DNA of 64,000 nucleotides from Gossypium raimondii (Eukaryota > Streptophyta > Magnoliopsida > Malvales > Malvaceae), in NCBI RefSeq assembly GCF_025698545.1, contig NC_068570.1:58547924-58611923 (forward strand). Reading direction: 5' to 3'. Below are positions 12,139-23,220 of this stretch, in pieces (the first letter of the stretch is position 1; every line of letters begins with the position of its first letter). The notes beneath the pieces were generated by a model. It saw only the letters and a list, made by a program, of their open reading frames with translations. It made no database searches and had not been told where the DNA came from. A program made the translations under genes and the position numbers.

Positions 12139-13454
12139 TTTTTTTTCCCTTCATTCGAACTGATCTTTTGTAAATACAACAAGAACAACATTCAACAGTT
12201 CAAATTTACAGTGTCCTATAATGTAACATTTTCTATAATTGATAACCGACATTTGATATCAAATCTAATGCTCACCACTAAGCTTTAAACATGTTTCCAC
12301 GATTTATACCTGCTATCGCCAATGTTGAAGTCAATTCATTTCCTTTCTTTTCTTCCATCGAAAATACAACACTACCTACCTTCTCAATTTTCCTCTCAAT
12401 ATCTACAAATGTTGATTGTAGTGACCATGGTCTCATCAACTTGTTTACACACTAGTTGAACACCACTTTAGAACCAATTTCTACAAACAGTGAGTCATTT
12501 ATCTTCCATTCTAAAGATATAAATACTTCCAATGCTAAAAGCACCGCTCCTACCTCTGTCGAATCAACATATTTGCTGCAATAGGACTTGAAAATAGAGC
12601 TCTTGCAACACCCTCTGTATCTCTCAAAATACCTCCACAACCTGCACTATCCTCATTTGCTATCCCACATATACATCCTACTCACCATAGCTATACTATT
12701 GTCAGACAAATCCACCAGGAGCTCTCCTGCATCAATAAATCATCGTAGACAAACCTTGTCCACAACAATGCCCTCATCTTTGATTGAAAAATCAAATTTT
12801 CCATGGTCATCATCTTTCTTTCAAAGAGAAGTCCATTTCTTGCTAACCATCCAGCAGGCTTCCGAACTGATATCAACCATAAGCTTTTCCAAATTCCAAC
12901 CAATTTCATATTATAACACAATGAATAGAATTCAGCAAATCCTTCTACCGTCTCCCATTCAGCCTCCCACCAATTGAAAATTTTATACCAGAATCCTTCA
13001 ATAAATTTGCATTTGAAGAAAAAATGGTCTGCTCTCTCCGGAACCCTTTCACACCATGGGCAACCGACCGAGATGTTTTGAAGTTTCACCCCTCTTTTGA
13101 GAAGAAATTCCTTTGTAGGAATTCTATCAATAGTGAGCATCCAAAGAAAGCTTTGCACTCTCGGTGGTACCTTTAATTTCCATATTTTGTCAAAAGCAAA
13201 ATTTATATCATCCCCTCCATCTGTTATCAATAATTCAAAACACTTCCTTACAGTAAATTCCCCATTACTATCGTGTACCCAACAAAGTTGATCCTCCACC
13301 CCAGGAACTAACTTCGTGCTACTCACTCTATCCTCCAATCTACGAAGCATCTCCTCCTCTCTTTCTAGTAAGGATCTTGTAAAGAGTTCGCTCCATTTTA
13401 TTCTGCTAAATCCATTATTTCTCGAGTAATCTGCTACAGTATCTCCCTTTTGGT
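12139..13454 (-). mobile_element. 5'-truncated LINE (non-LTR retrotransposon)
   Basis: Minus-strand LINE 3' part. From 13448 downward a reading frame runs through GDTVADYSRNNGFSRIKWSE into the reverse-transcriptase zinc-binding (zf-RVT) domain (to about 12691; GCPWCERVPERADHFFFKCK with Cys/His ligands). A broken RNase H-like domain follows (12640-12300; GAVLLALE, AIAGINRGNMFKAWW). Only this 3' portion is present; the endonuclease and RT catalytic core are missing. A short A tract (minus strand, about 12139-12149) marks the 3' end. Direct repeats A and B abut both ends. Confidence 0.85.
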
Positions 13455-13774
13455 CTTATGTCAGTATGAATTCATATTAAATAATAAATTATTTAAATAT
13501 TAATATAAAAGTAATTTTTATTATATTATAAAATGTGAATGATAAAATAAGGTCATCAAGTTAGGTAAGGCTGCCCCAACTTCAGGATTAGGATTAAGCA
13601 TCAATTTTCATCTACATTTCAACTTAACCTATAATTAAATATACTTGTAAGTACATCATTTGAAAAATACGTAGATTATTCTTTAAAAAAAAAAAGAAAA
13701 AAACGTAAATGTAGACATAATTTTAAATTTGAATGAAAAATCATAATTTGTAAAAATCATAAAAGCTTATAATA
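13455..13774. repeat. Direct repeat B flanking the LINE
   Basis: Partner of 11836-12138, starting at the truncated 5' end of the LINE and ending at the same word (CTTATAATA). It differs by scattered substitutions, an extra A run near 13683 and a short insertion near 13620. Confidence 0.8.
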
Positions 13775-14078
13775 ATCTTTAGTACTAAAACACGAAAATC
13801 TCGACAAAACACACACACACAAAAGGAAAAACATCTTCTTTTCTTTTTCTTTTCGTTTTCCTTCATTTATGTTATTTCCATCCTCAAAACACTAAATAAA
13901 ACTTGATGAATACATAGGTTAGGATGTATGTTGTGGTTTAATTACACTAGATTTTTCAAAACTGTGACGAAATTTTTGAATTAATGTTCAATTCTTAAAA
14001 TATTTTAATTGAGTCAATAGAACATTAATATCATATGAATAAGATCTTTTGGCTAATTTAATCTTGGACTTTAAATGT

Positions 14079-14230
14079 TAGATCGGATATGATGTAGAAC
14101 ATATTTAAAATATGTTAATCAAATTTTAAACACATATGTACTTATTGTATAAACAATTTGGATTTAACGTATTGGAAAAGGAAAAAAAAAAGATTTCTCT
14201 TATTTTTTAATGACATTGTTTTAACAGTAC
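14079..14230. repeat. Remnant of a duplicated RLP 3' flank
   Basis: It parallels 660-810 downstream of the RLP gene: GGATATGATGT, ATATTTAAAATATG, ATCAAATTTTAAACA, a purine stretch, then GACATTGTTTTA. No RLP coding sequence accompanies it. Confidence 0.6.
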
Positions 14231-14260
14231 GTTTGATCCAACTTGTCCATACTATAGGCG

Positions 14261-14500
14261 TACATGCAATGGCGTATCTCGACCCCCATAAAATGTAAAA
14301 TTGACCATTTTCCCTTTAAAAAGTTTAAAATTTTAAATTAGTAAAGGTAAAATTACACTTTGACCTTCCTAAAAATGATAAAAATTTGATTTAAACCTTT
14401 AAAAATTATAAAAACATAAATTATTAAAATTTTAATTTTAATTTCCCCCCCCCCCTAAAAATATTTTTTTGGCTTCACTCTTGTATACATGCGCTAATTT
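14261..14500. repeat. Dispersed non-coding repeat
   Basis: AAAATTGACCATTTTCCC, TAGTAAAGGTAAAATTACAC and a C10 tract, then GGCTTCACTC. It resembles the repeat at 5545-5830 and is non-coding. It lies between the RLP 3'-flank and 5'-flank remnants. Confidence 0.45.
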
Positions 14501-14699
14501 TTGATCAAGTTGTTTTAAAGATGCTCCATGTCAAATTCGATTTGACATTTAACACCCCACTAAGCTAATAAAATGACCTTATCGATATAATATTGATATT
14601 TTAAATATTTAATTGAAATATTTTGAAATTTTAAGATTAATTTAAAATCTAAATCATAATTTAAAGATACTTGATGTATTTAACCATATATATACACAC

Positions 14700-14970
14700 A
14701 TATAGAATAAAACAAAATTATATTTTCCAGAATAAATTTAGAATTCTTGCTTCTCCATTAGACTAAAATGTTAACTTAAATTTAATCAATATACTTAAAA
14801 TACGTAAATAAAAACTTAAAAAAGTAATATTTAACATTCAAATTCCAGATTTGAAATGTTGGATAGTATATATGATGTTAAATTTTTTAGCTTAATTTCC
14901 TATGAAGTTTGATTTCAATTTTGAAGGTGGAAATGTATACTTTTTTTGTTTTGATAGATTGAAAACCAAT
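14700..14970. repeat. Remnant of a duplicated RLP 5' flank
   Basis: Resembles 10340-10650 upstream of the RLP gene (AGAATTCTTGCTTCTCCATTAG; GGTGGAAATGTATACTTTTT; TTTGATAGAT). With 14079-14230 it brackets the position where a second RLP gene would be expected, but only about 470 bp lies between them. Confidence 0.5.
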
Positions 14971-14989
14971 AATATCATATTTGCCTTGA

Positions 14990-15741
14990 AGTCTCATGCA
15001 TGATTATAAATCAAAATCAATACCAATCAATTAAACATATTCGGATGTCACATGTTATTAAGCAACAGAGTAACGTAAAGGCGTATCAACAAACTTAACA
15101 GAATACAAATCATACATGGATCATTAGCATACATTAGACAAGAGCACATTACGTTCTGACATATCTTACTTACTTAGGTTCGGTATAGTAGACATACGTA
15201 CAAATCACAAGTTGTTCATCATCAGACCATATGATATCAAGTTATATAGTCTAATTCTGATCATATGGACCCTACAGTAGGTCTACGTTCGTTTCGAATG
15301 ACGCTTATAGCCCAAGGGAAAAATTCCAATTATTGGTCCACACGCCCGTGTGGTTTCACACGGCCTGGAAAGCTGACCTGTGTGGCTCCACACGACCTGA
15401 CACACGCTTGTGTCACTTGCCCGTATGGTCCTAATTCGCAAACAGTGAGTTACATGGCCTAGACACACACGCCCATGTCATTGTCCTATGTGAACCCTGT
15501 ACGACACACAACCACACACGGTTTGTGCACACACCCGTGTGCCTACAATTTTGTGAACAGTGAGTTACACGGCCTACCACATAATCTGACTCACGGTTGT
15601 AGGGCCCACACGGCCTAGCACACAGCCGTGTGGCTTCGACAGTCTCATTTTCTGATGACTAAAATTCAAAGAAAAAGAGGATTTCGATACCCACCTGATA
15701 CAGATTTGATGCAAAAGTGACAAGGGTGAATTCCTGTCCCT
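14990..15741. mobile_element. Old LTR retrotransposon remnant, left part
   Basis: Characteristic alternating CACACGGCC / CCGTGTGG words (15340-15640) with a partly repeated unit of about 118 bp (AACAGTGAGTTACA at about 15440 and 15556). This style is typical of certain gypsy LTRs. It has no ORF of meaning. The element is interrupted by the solo LTR at 15747-18524 and resumes at 18530. Confidence 0.55.
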
Positions 15742-15746
15742 AAAAC

Positions 15747-18524
15747 TGTAACGACCCAAAATCCGTGGGCACTAGAAAAGTGTGTGTTATCGGGCCTCCG
15801 TCTTAGTAAACTGAGTCATAAATAATTATTAGAAGTAATTATGAGTTTAGTTGAGTGATTAATTAGGTATTAATTAGGTGAATTTAGTCTAATTAAGAAT
15901 AATTAGGAAAAAGGATCAAATCAAATAAAGAGTGAAAGTCTAATTATAAATTAAAAGAAAGTAAAAAGGATTACAATGTCAATTAAGCCATTTACATGGA
16001 AAGAGGCGGCATATATGCATTAAATCCAAGATTTTATTTAAGTTATATATAAATATTATATGTATATAATTATAATAATTATTATTATTATTTATTTAAA
16101 TTGTAATTTATATTAATTGTATTATTATATTATGGAATAAATTAGAATTAAGACAAATGTATGGTGATAAGATGGTACAAGTGTAATAATATATATATAT
16201 ATATATACACTTGTATTATAATTATTATTTACTTAAAATTTAAGTAAAATATATTAATAAATAAAATAATTATATTATGAGATTTTTATTGATAAACAAA
16301 TCAAATTGTGACAATTGTATGGTATTGATGGTGTACAAATGTGAATATATAATTAAATATTTAATAGATATTTAGAATAAAAAAATAATATAATATAATA
16401 ATAAAATGAATTAAGCTAACAAATAAAAATAAAGTAAATGAATTATAAAGAAACAAAAGAAGAACAGAAAAAGAAACAGAGAAAGAGACGAAACAGGGAG
16501 AAAGAAAGAAAGAAAAGAAAAGAGAAAATAGGGTTTTAAAGCTTAGAGTTTAATTTGGTAAGTCAATCAAGTCCTTTTCTTTTAATTTAGATGTTTTAGA
16601 AGTTTTAAAACAAAGTTTTGTTAAAAATAAGTTGAGGTTTTGGAAGTTTATAGATTATTAATCATGGTTCATGTTGAATAAATTGTTAAATTAGGGATGA
16701 ATTTGATAGAAATTTTGATTAGAATTGAATAAAGGATTGAATTGTAAACTAAACTATAAGTTTTGAGTTTTGGGATTAAATTGAAATAAATTCGAAATTA
16801 TGAAAATATGAACAAAATTAGATAGTTAAAAATGAGTTTGGCAAGAAATTGAGTAGCAAGAAGGTATGAATTGAGAAAGAAAAATATATAGGTTTAGTTA
16901 GGATTAAATTGAAATTAAAGAAAAAGTTAGATAAAAATTTCAGCTATTAAATTGTGTTGTGCTAATAATTATGAAAATTATCTTAATTTTTTTCGTAGCT
17001 AATATCGCACCCGAGGCATTTACGAGGAAAGGAAAAGAAAAAGTGGACGAGGAATAGACACGAGAATCACGGTTTGTATCACTATAATTCAAACTTTATT
17101 ATTATTAAGTGTTTAATTTGCTAATTATGTGTGGTAAGTATTTTAAGGTAAGTGTTTAATAAATGATGAATTTATAATGTAGTATTGAAATTGAAACTGA
17201 TACTGAACTGAATTATGGAATGCTGGATATTGTTTTGATTACTGAGTGAATTGTGAAAATACTGAATATTGTTATGTATATTGCATTGAATTGTGAAATT
17301 ACTGGAGTAATAAATTACTGTAATACTGTGAAACTGATTGAAATAAGGAATTTATAATTGATACTGAACTAAGATGAAAAAAATTGTACTGAAAAGTGAA
17401 TTAAATACCCTATTAACTAGTCGGGCTAGTCGGATATAGTTGGCATGCTGTAGGATATGGAAGAGTACGGGGTATTTTCCGGCTTACTGATCAGGCACTT
17501 ATGTGCCGACTACTATTACTGTTACCGATTCGGCACTTTGTGTGTTGAATACTGTTACTGTTACTGTTATAGATTTAGCACTTTGTGTGTTGAATACTGT
17601 CATTGTTACTGTTACTGCTACCGTTACTAATTACTGTTTACTGGTGTGTTTGGTTGAAATCCGTGTATCCACCGAGTCTGAGTCAAGTTAATAGGGATAA
17701 ATGAAATAAATTTACTGATAAAACTAATTTCGAATGATATAGTATATGTGAAAAGTGAAATTTGAAATAAAGAAATAAGAATGGTATATATATATAATTG
17801 ATAATATTAAAAGATTGAATTGTTTATTTGTAGTGATAATTGTAATGAAAAGTATGCGTGTGATTTAATGTATTTAATTATAAATTGAATTATAGTGATA
17901 TCACTGAGTATATGCATACTCAATGTCTGTTGTTTCCGTATGCAGTTGTAGAAGTCAAATCTTGAACCAAAGATCCAAAGCCAGACCCGACTTCAGCAAA
18001 CTTTTGGTGATGTATATTTTCTTTTGGTAATGTGGCATGTACATAGGATGTGTATAAAGGTTATTACGTTTTAATATAAATGGTTTAAAATGTTAGTATT
18101 ATAAGTTTATGAATTATAATGAAAGAAGTTTATCTATTTTTATTTAATTTAGTATAATGTTAAATTTGAATTGATATTATGTTGATTAAGTCGATTAGAA
18201 GGTATTTAGAATAGGAATTGAGAATGTGAAATGAATTGGTTGAATTGGTTGTGATTGGAAATGATATGGTTTTAATTGCAGGGGGTTTTATGTAAAAACA
18301 AGCAGAAATGCTGCCGAAATTAAAAAAAAATTTTTGAAGTACTCGAACGAGTTTCATTTCCCTTTTAATTCATGTTTGAAACTTCGAAAGTTTATTACAG
18401 GGACTTAGTTATACAATTATATTACGACTGATATTTTATTATGAATTATCCATGAATTGTTGATATGTCTAGTAATGCCTCGTAACCCTGTTCCGGCAAT
18501 GGTTTAGGGTTAGGGGGTGTTACA
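15747..18524. mobile_element. Solo LTR of a Ty3/gypsy-type element, 2.78 kb, TSD AAAAC
   Basis: Begins TGTAACGACCC and ends GGGGGTGTTACA, i.e. complementary TGTAAC...GTTACA termini. It is flanked by identical 5-bp duplications AAAAC (15742-15746 and 18525-18529). There is no gag-pol inside, so this is a solo LTR from recombination of a full element. Internal features are AT-rich DNA, a purine-rich stretch at 16440-16525, and ACTGTTACTG-type short repeats at 17505-17645. Terminal similarity to 40281-43250 suggests a related family. Confidence 0.88.
17505..17645. repeat. Short imperfect tandem repeats inside the solo LTR
   Basis: Repeated TACTGTTACTGTTA hexamer-like units with two copies of a longer unit containing GGCACTTTGTGTGTTGAATA / AGCACTTTGTGTGTTGAATA. 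Confidence 0.7.
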
Positions 18525-18529
18525 AAAAC

Positions 18530-18850
18530 GACATTACAACGACAAATTAGACAACATATTCACCCTCAAAATACTAAGATTAACGTCCGAGATTGAAGTT
18601 ACATTGAAGAACGTTCGACACAAACTTTAAATCGAACTTATCGGTAATAAATTAAACCAGAAAGGAGAAGTCCGACCTCGTACTGAATCAATTTGGCATA
18701 ACAGAGCAAAAAAGGAAGGTAGTTTGAAGAGAAGAATCAAAACGAAGAAAAATAAAGAAATAACGGAGGAATGGTAGAAACAGAAAATGGAAATTTAAAA
18801 ACAAAACAAAACAATGCCACCAACCCAGAAGGTTTCTAGGAAGTTTAATT
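18530..18850. mobile_element. Old LTR retrotransposon remnant, right part
   Basis: Sequence resuming directly after the AAAAC duplication, plausibly the continuation of the older LTR at 14990-15741. The right edge is not defined; a generic AT-rich region follows to about 19380 with no gene seen. Confidence 0.4.
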
Positions 18851-19389
18851 AACCAACTAAAACTAACTCACAAAGAAATTCAAAAATAAAACATTCCTTA
18901 TTATTTTCACAGTAATTCAAACACAAGATCAAAAAAATACATAGAAACTTAACCATTGAACCAATTGGCTCATCCTTATAGTTAATTAACTGAATTTAAC
19001 TTATAATCCACATGTCCAAAGATAAGGGTTTAACCAAAAGTAGCAAAATTTCAAGAGATAAAATTCGAACCCAAAACCTCACATATATAACAAGAACACT
19101 TAATAACTGAACTAAATCAATTTACTTATCAAAATTCTCCAAAAATCTAAACTCAAAATCAAGGGATAACCATTCTTGGTTTCTAAACTTGAATTTTGAA
19201 ATTTGAAAAGTAGATAGACTAAAATTGTAAAATGAAAATATAGTGACTAAATTCCAAATTTACGAAGTACATAGAAACTTATAGCATATTTTAACTTTAA
19301 TTAAAATATGTAACTGAAGTAGAGTTGTTTGTGTGTTAAATCGAATATTTTTTATTGCTGGAAAACCGATTACTAAAACATAAGTCGAA

Positions 19390-20010
19390 TTGTTTTTGTT
19401 TCAGCTTGGCTCCTTCGTTGGCTTCAATCAAATGACATCAAGACTTTCTATTCTGTTGTAGGATGCACCCTCTGAATTATCTGGAAGGCTAGAAATGAAC
19501 TCATTTTCGGGAAAATTGACCCCAATCCTTTGAACGTGATCAATAGGATCAAGGATTTGCATTCTTCTATTCAAACACTCCTACAGCCTCTCAACCAAGA
19601 CTCCTTAGAGCACCAATTTTGGGAATGCAGACCCCCCACTGGACTCTTTGCCTTCGCATCATCTCAGGAGCTAATAATAGCCTGATAAGTGGAGCTGCGA
19701 TTGTACAAAAGCATAACAGCTCACAATTGCTCTCTGTTAAAAGTTACAAATAGGCAAGCAAACTACAAGCCAAGATCTTACTAATACGGTCTATTCTTTT
19801 GATTCTTAAGACTCACAATGTCACCTCTTACAGTTTTCTCAAGATGGATTCAAAATGGGGCATCATCCTTGAACGCACCACTGTAGGATGAAAGCTTTTT
19901 CCTGCTATCGAGAGCCCGCTGACAATCCCCAACTTAGAAAGGTGCGTTATTCTTCTACTACAACTTTTATTAGACGTTTCTTCTTTGACAATGCACCAAA
20001 AAGAACTGAA
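19390..20010 (+). pseudogene. LINE fragment (RNase H side), decayed
   Basis: Plus-strand translation gives IIWKARNELIFGKIDPNP, a hallmark of the segment between zf-RVT and RNase H in plant LINEs. An in-frame TGA stands where the usual Trp codon is expected at about 19464. It continues (INRIKDLHSSIQTLLQPL) into a degenerate RNase H-like part with several stops. There is no poly-A or TSD that I can define. Orientation is opposite to the LINE pieces at 11-13 kb. Confidence 0.65.
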
Positions 20011-20060
20011 CAACCAAACCGAAAAAACAAGTATCGATCGATTGAATTACGAAGTATTAG

Positions 20061-20105
20061 ACTCGATGACAGCTGACATTTAGTAGAAATCGAAATCTAA
20101 GCAAC
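20061..20105. repeat. Short match to the RLP 3' flank
   Basis: GACAGCTGACATTTAGTAGA then AATCGAAATC parallels 994-1030 (GACAGCTAACATTTTCTACA, AATCGAAATC). It is too short to interpret firmly; possibly another scrap of duplicated RLP 3' sequence. Confidence 0.3.
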
Positions 20106-20300
20106 AGAGCAGAACTAGGAATTGTGCTTGGTTTAAGTCCAGATATGAAAGCTTTCTATTGCTAAATGATTCCCACATCGCCTAAGAACCTACAAAGACA
20201 AGCATCTAAGAAAATCGCCATATAATCTCGTGCGGCAAGAAATATTTATTCATGATTCATATACTTGAAGAAAATAAGAAACCTCTGAAACTAGAAATTG

Positions 20301-20454
20301 TAGGGCTTTACCCCGAAGGGAGCCCTTCCAGAAATTCTCGAAGGCCAAGGCTGAACCCAGGTCTAAGAGGGGGTTTGGAAATAGTTTTCAACCAGCAATA
20401 GACGCGCCTCGGTTAGAACCTCATTAGCTGCGTCATTGCCCCAAGCGCAAAGAT
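20301..20454 (-). ncRNA. U4: U4 spliceosomal snRNA
   Basis: The minus strand from 20454 starts ATCTTTGCGCTTGGGGCAAT. It contains the U4 5' stem-loop kink-turn (CTAATGAGG ... CCGAGGCGCG) that binds the 15.5K protein, the U6-pairing region (GGTTGAAAACTATTTCC), an Sm-type site (AATTTCTGG) and a stable 3' hairpin (AGGGCTCCC TTCG GGGTAAAGCCCT). Length is about 154 nt, as expected for plant U4. U4 pairs with U6 in the U4/U6.U5 tri-snRNP and is released on spliceosome activation. Promoter elements sit at the right places. Downstream, CA-N6-AGTTTCA (about 20285-20300) resembles the plant snRNA 3' processing box. No disabling change is obvious, so it may be active. Confidence 0.95.
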
Positions 20455-20478
20455 GCCTTCACCTTGCGCATTCTCTCT

Positions 20479-20488
20479 CCTTTTATAA
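20479..20488 (-). promoter_or_regulatory. TATA box of the U4 snRNA gene
   Basis: TTATAAAAGG on the minus strand, 25-34 bases upstream of the U4 start. Confidence 0.85.
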
Positions 20489-20520
20489 CATGTGCAAGGG
20501 TTCTCATCTTATTCACCAGC

Positions 20521-20531
20521 CTATGTGGGAC
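20521..20531 (-). promoter_or_regulatory. Upstream sequence element (USE) of the U4 snRNA gene
   Basis: GTCCCACATAG on the minus strand matches the plant snRNA USE consensus RTCCCACATCG in 10 of 11 positions. It lies 67-77 bases upstream of U4, with 32 bases between it and the TATA box. That spacing specifies RNA polymerase II in plant snRNA genes. Confidence 0.85.
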
Positions 20532-20833
20532 TGACTCAACATAATTACTTAGAAGAATTCAATCCATTTGGCATTTGTGATTGAAATGGTAATAATCCTT
20601 TGATTGAACTATGTAACTTTTGGTATAAATGGGATTCATTTTACTATTAAATACCCATAAAATTATAGGAAAAATCCAATTTATAAACATTCATCATTGC
20701 ATCAAAATCATTTATATATGTATATGTATGTATTCAAACACGCTTTCAATATTTACAGCTCTGCAACACTGATGAACCTTTCAGCTTCCACAGCACTGTT
20801 CCAATGCAAATCCAATCCGGTCCACATTCGAGT

Positions 20834-22219
20834 TCATTTCGGATATCCACCTACTGTTTCCAAGTCCATTTCTGAATATATAAAACCCTCAAGTTAGCAA
20901 AATCAGGTGGTAGAACACTATTTCTGGATATGTTTCTCCGATTTGGTCATGAGTTTTGGGCATGGTTATATGCCGAATCATAAATATTTTCAATTTAAAG
21001 AGTCCTTTTAAAATTACATTTAACATCCTTATCTATATGTATCAAATATGAATACTTCATAAAGATCAAACAGTAAGAGTAACATAGATTTTTGGGCATG
21101 AAGCTCTGTAAACAACTACACATATTGTGTTTTAATAGATGCTCCAACTCATCACTTTTTCTTTTGAAAAATTTGTATTTATGACATTTATGTTTGATAC
21201 ATATTCAGATACGATGAATATAAAAGACTACGATCTAATAAAATAAAATAAACTTTATGTCGAAATACATCCTTACCTGAATGGTAACAATTTTGACGGA
21301 TGATAGCTTGATTGGTTCTATTTATCACAATTTCACATAATATTTTTGCCTGTCAAACATTCACAACAAATTGAATTCAGCTTAAAAAATTAGGTAGAAT
21401 GCAAAAATATAGTTAATCAGAAGATCAAAATAATATAGTTGGCTTCGCTTAATCGAGCCAAAATAGGCCAATAATAAGAATTCTTATAAAAGTTCTTCCA
21501 TTAACTTAATAATTTTTTCTATAGTTATTCCATCTATTAATTCGAATAAAATCAAATTAAGGGTCCTAAGAAAGAAAATATACCAAATTAAAAAGCATTT
21601 TATCGTTATTTACCTTCAAAGGGAATTTAACGAATGAAAAGCCAAGCCAGCCCACAACTTGCGTAACAGTATCAAAGGGAACAGTCCCTCTAGCCAAATC
21701 TTCCAGCATATAAACGACGTCGGAAAACACCTCAACCCCGTTAAGCTCAAGCACTGCCTCCACGTACGACGAACCCCTCGCCCTCACGTGACCGTGCTCC
21801 GATGTCACGTGCCCCAGTGTCTTCCCTCTGTACCCTACCGCCACCTCGAACCTGGTGATATCCATTGAATACACATCCCAATTCCTCACTTTCAAAGTCA
21901 TCACCAAAGATATATCCACTGCTACGATCGGAGCTGTGTGAACTTGCATGTGGTTTACGTGCAACCGTGCGATCTTAACTTCGGGATCGGACGGCCAGAA
22001 GATGAACAACAAGGCGGCTAATAACAACAAGGAGGCCGTGTATAGTACCCGACGGTCACGCCAGTGGAGTCCACTCAGGTGGTGGTAGTATGGCGAAACA
22101 ACGCAGTTTTGAATCGGCAGTTCGGGTGGCAAAACGGCTGCATGGTAGTGGGACGGCGATGGGGATTCGTTTTCTGCCGATGATCGTCCGATTCTGAAAT
22201 TGAAGAGAGCCATTAACAT
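20834..22219 (-). CDS. LEA_2 / NDR1-HIN1-like membrane protein
   Basis: Minus-strand gene. Exon 1 is 22219-21614 (ATG at 22219; the ATG at 22213 gives MALFNF and has a better context). Exon 2 is 21349-21277 and exon 3 probably 20871-20834, totalling about 238 residues. Exon 1 encodes a polar N-terminus, one transmembrane helix (VLYTASLLLLAALLFIFW, about residues 58-75) and a LEA_2 beta-sandwich (about 80-202). Exon 2, after a perfect GT-AG intron, completes the domain with AKILCEIVINRTNQAIIRQN, the typical C-terminal LEA_2 strand. Exon 3 (EMDLETVGGYPK) rests only on splice sites and is less sure. Members of this family are single-pass plasma membrane or ER proteins, some needed for defence signalling (NDR1). 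A specific role here is not inferable. Confidence 0.8.
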
Positions 22220-22389
22220 TGTGACTGAAGAAAAAAAGTTACTTGGGACTTAGAAGGCTGTGTTTGTAAAGTGTAAGGAAGGTGGGTTCCTTGTTTGCTT
22301 CCTCTGTATGATGTTTTTGTCTTTGATTGGAACCACCAATTCTGCTATTCAAATTCCTATTTTCGTGTAGTATTCATTTAAGTACGTTA

Positions 22390-23220
22390 AAAAATTTTCC
22401 CTTTGCTGTTTTATTAAAAAAAATAGGTGAATTAGTATTTATATATTAAATCAAAGAGTAAATTTGTCCTTTTTATTATAAAATTTTATCTATTTTCACT
22501 GTTAAAAATTGGTCTATGTATGTCAGTATGAGGTATACATGACACGTCACATGTAGATGATCATGGGCCGGTCAGGCCTCAAAATAATTTTAGGCCTGTT
22601 TTTTAGGCTGACTCGGCTCAACTCGAAAAATGAGCTTAAAATTTTGCCCAAACCCAATCCAGATAAAAACACTAAAATTAGATCCCGGCCCGCTCGTATT
22701 GTTTTTTTATAATATTATTTTTATATATAAAATATTTTAAAATATAATACATCAGATACACTAAAAACATCAAAATAAATGTTTCTCAAAATAAATATAA
22801 TTTAACAAGCAACTGCCTCTAAAATAATAGCAAAGTTAATAGTAAAATAATAATTATATAATATCTAAATAACGACGACAAAATAATAACACTATAATAG
22901 TAAAATGACAGCAAAATAATAACAAATTATTTTTAAAAAATTTCAAGCAGGGCCCCAACCAACCAAAAGAAGTTTATATGATACCCAACCCGTTTAGAAA
23001 ATGGACTTCCTTTTTTGCCCAAGCTCATTTGTCTAGTTTATATTTTTGTCCAAACCCTCCTACTTTTCGGGTCAAGTAGGTGGCCCGGCCTATGATCAGG
23101 TCTAGTCACATGTCATTATTATTTAATTATTTTATCAGTCACATACCAATTTTTAATATAAAAAGGACTAATTTACTCATCCTTTTAATAAATAGAGTAA
23201 AATACAATTTAACACGTAAT
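22390..23220. mobile_element. Outer MITE-like repeat interrupted by another element
   Basis: The left part (22430-22554; AGAGTAAATTTGTCCTTTTT, TTAAAAATTGG) is an approximate inverted complement of the right part (23105-23200; AAAAAGGACTAATTTACTC, CCAATTTTTAA). This makes a hairpin element once the inner insertion is removed. Ends are approximate. It is non-coding. Confidence 0.55.
22555..23104. mobile_element. Mutator-like non-autonomous element with 9-bp TSD
   Basis: Terminal inverted repeats: left AGATGATCATGGGCCGG, right (complement) TAGACCTGATCATAGGCCGG. Identical 9-bp flanks GTCACATGT lie at 22546-22554 and 23105-23113. The 9-bp duplication suggests a Mutator-type transposase acting in trans. 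The interior is AT-rich with no ORF. The element is inserted in the centre of the outer inverted repeat. Confidence 0.6.

Noticed and set aside
12588-12977. A 129-codon plus-strand ORF.
   Set aside because: It lies antisense to the LINE zinc-binding domain frame, which is clearly the real coding remnant.
15265-15468. Short ORFs on both strands in the CACACGGCC-rich segment.
   Set aside because: They come from the repeated LTR words, overlap on opposite strands and lack any family signature.
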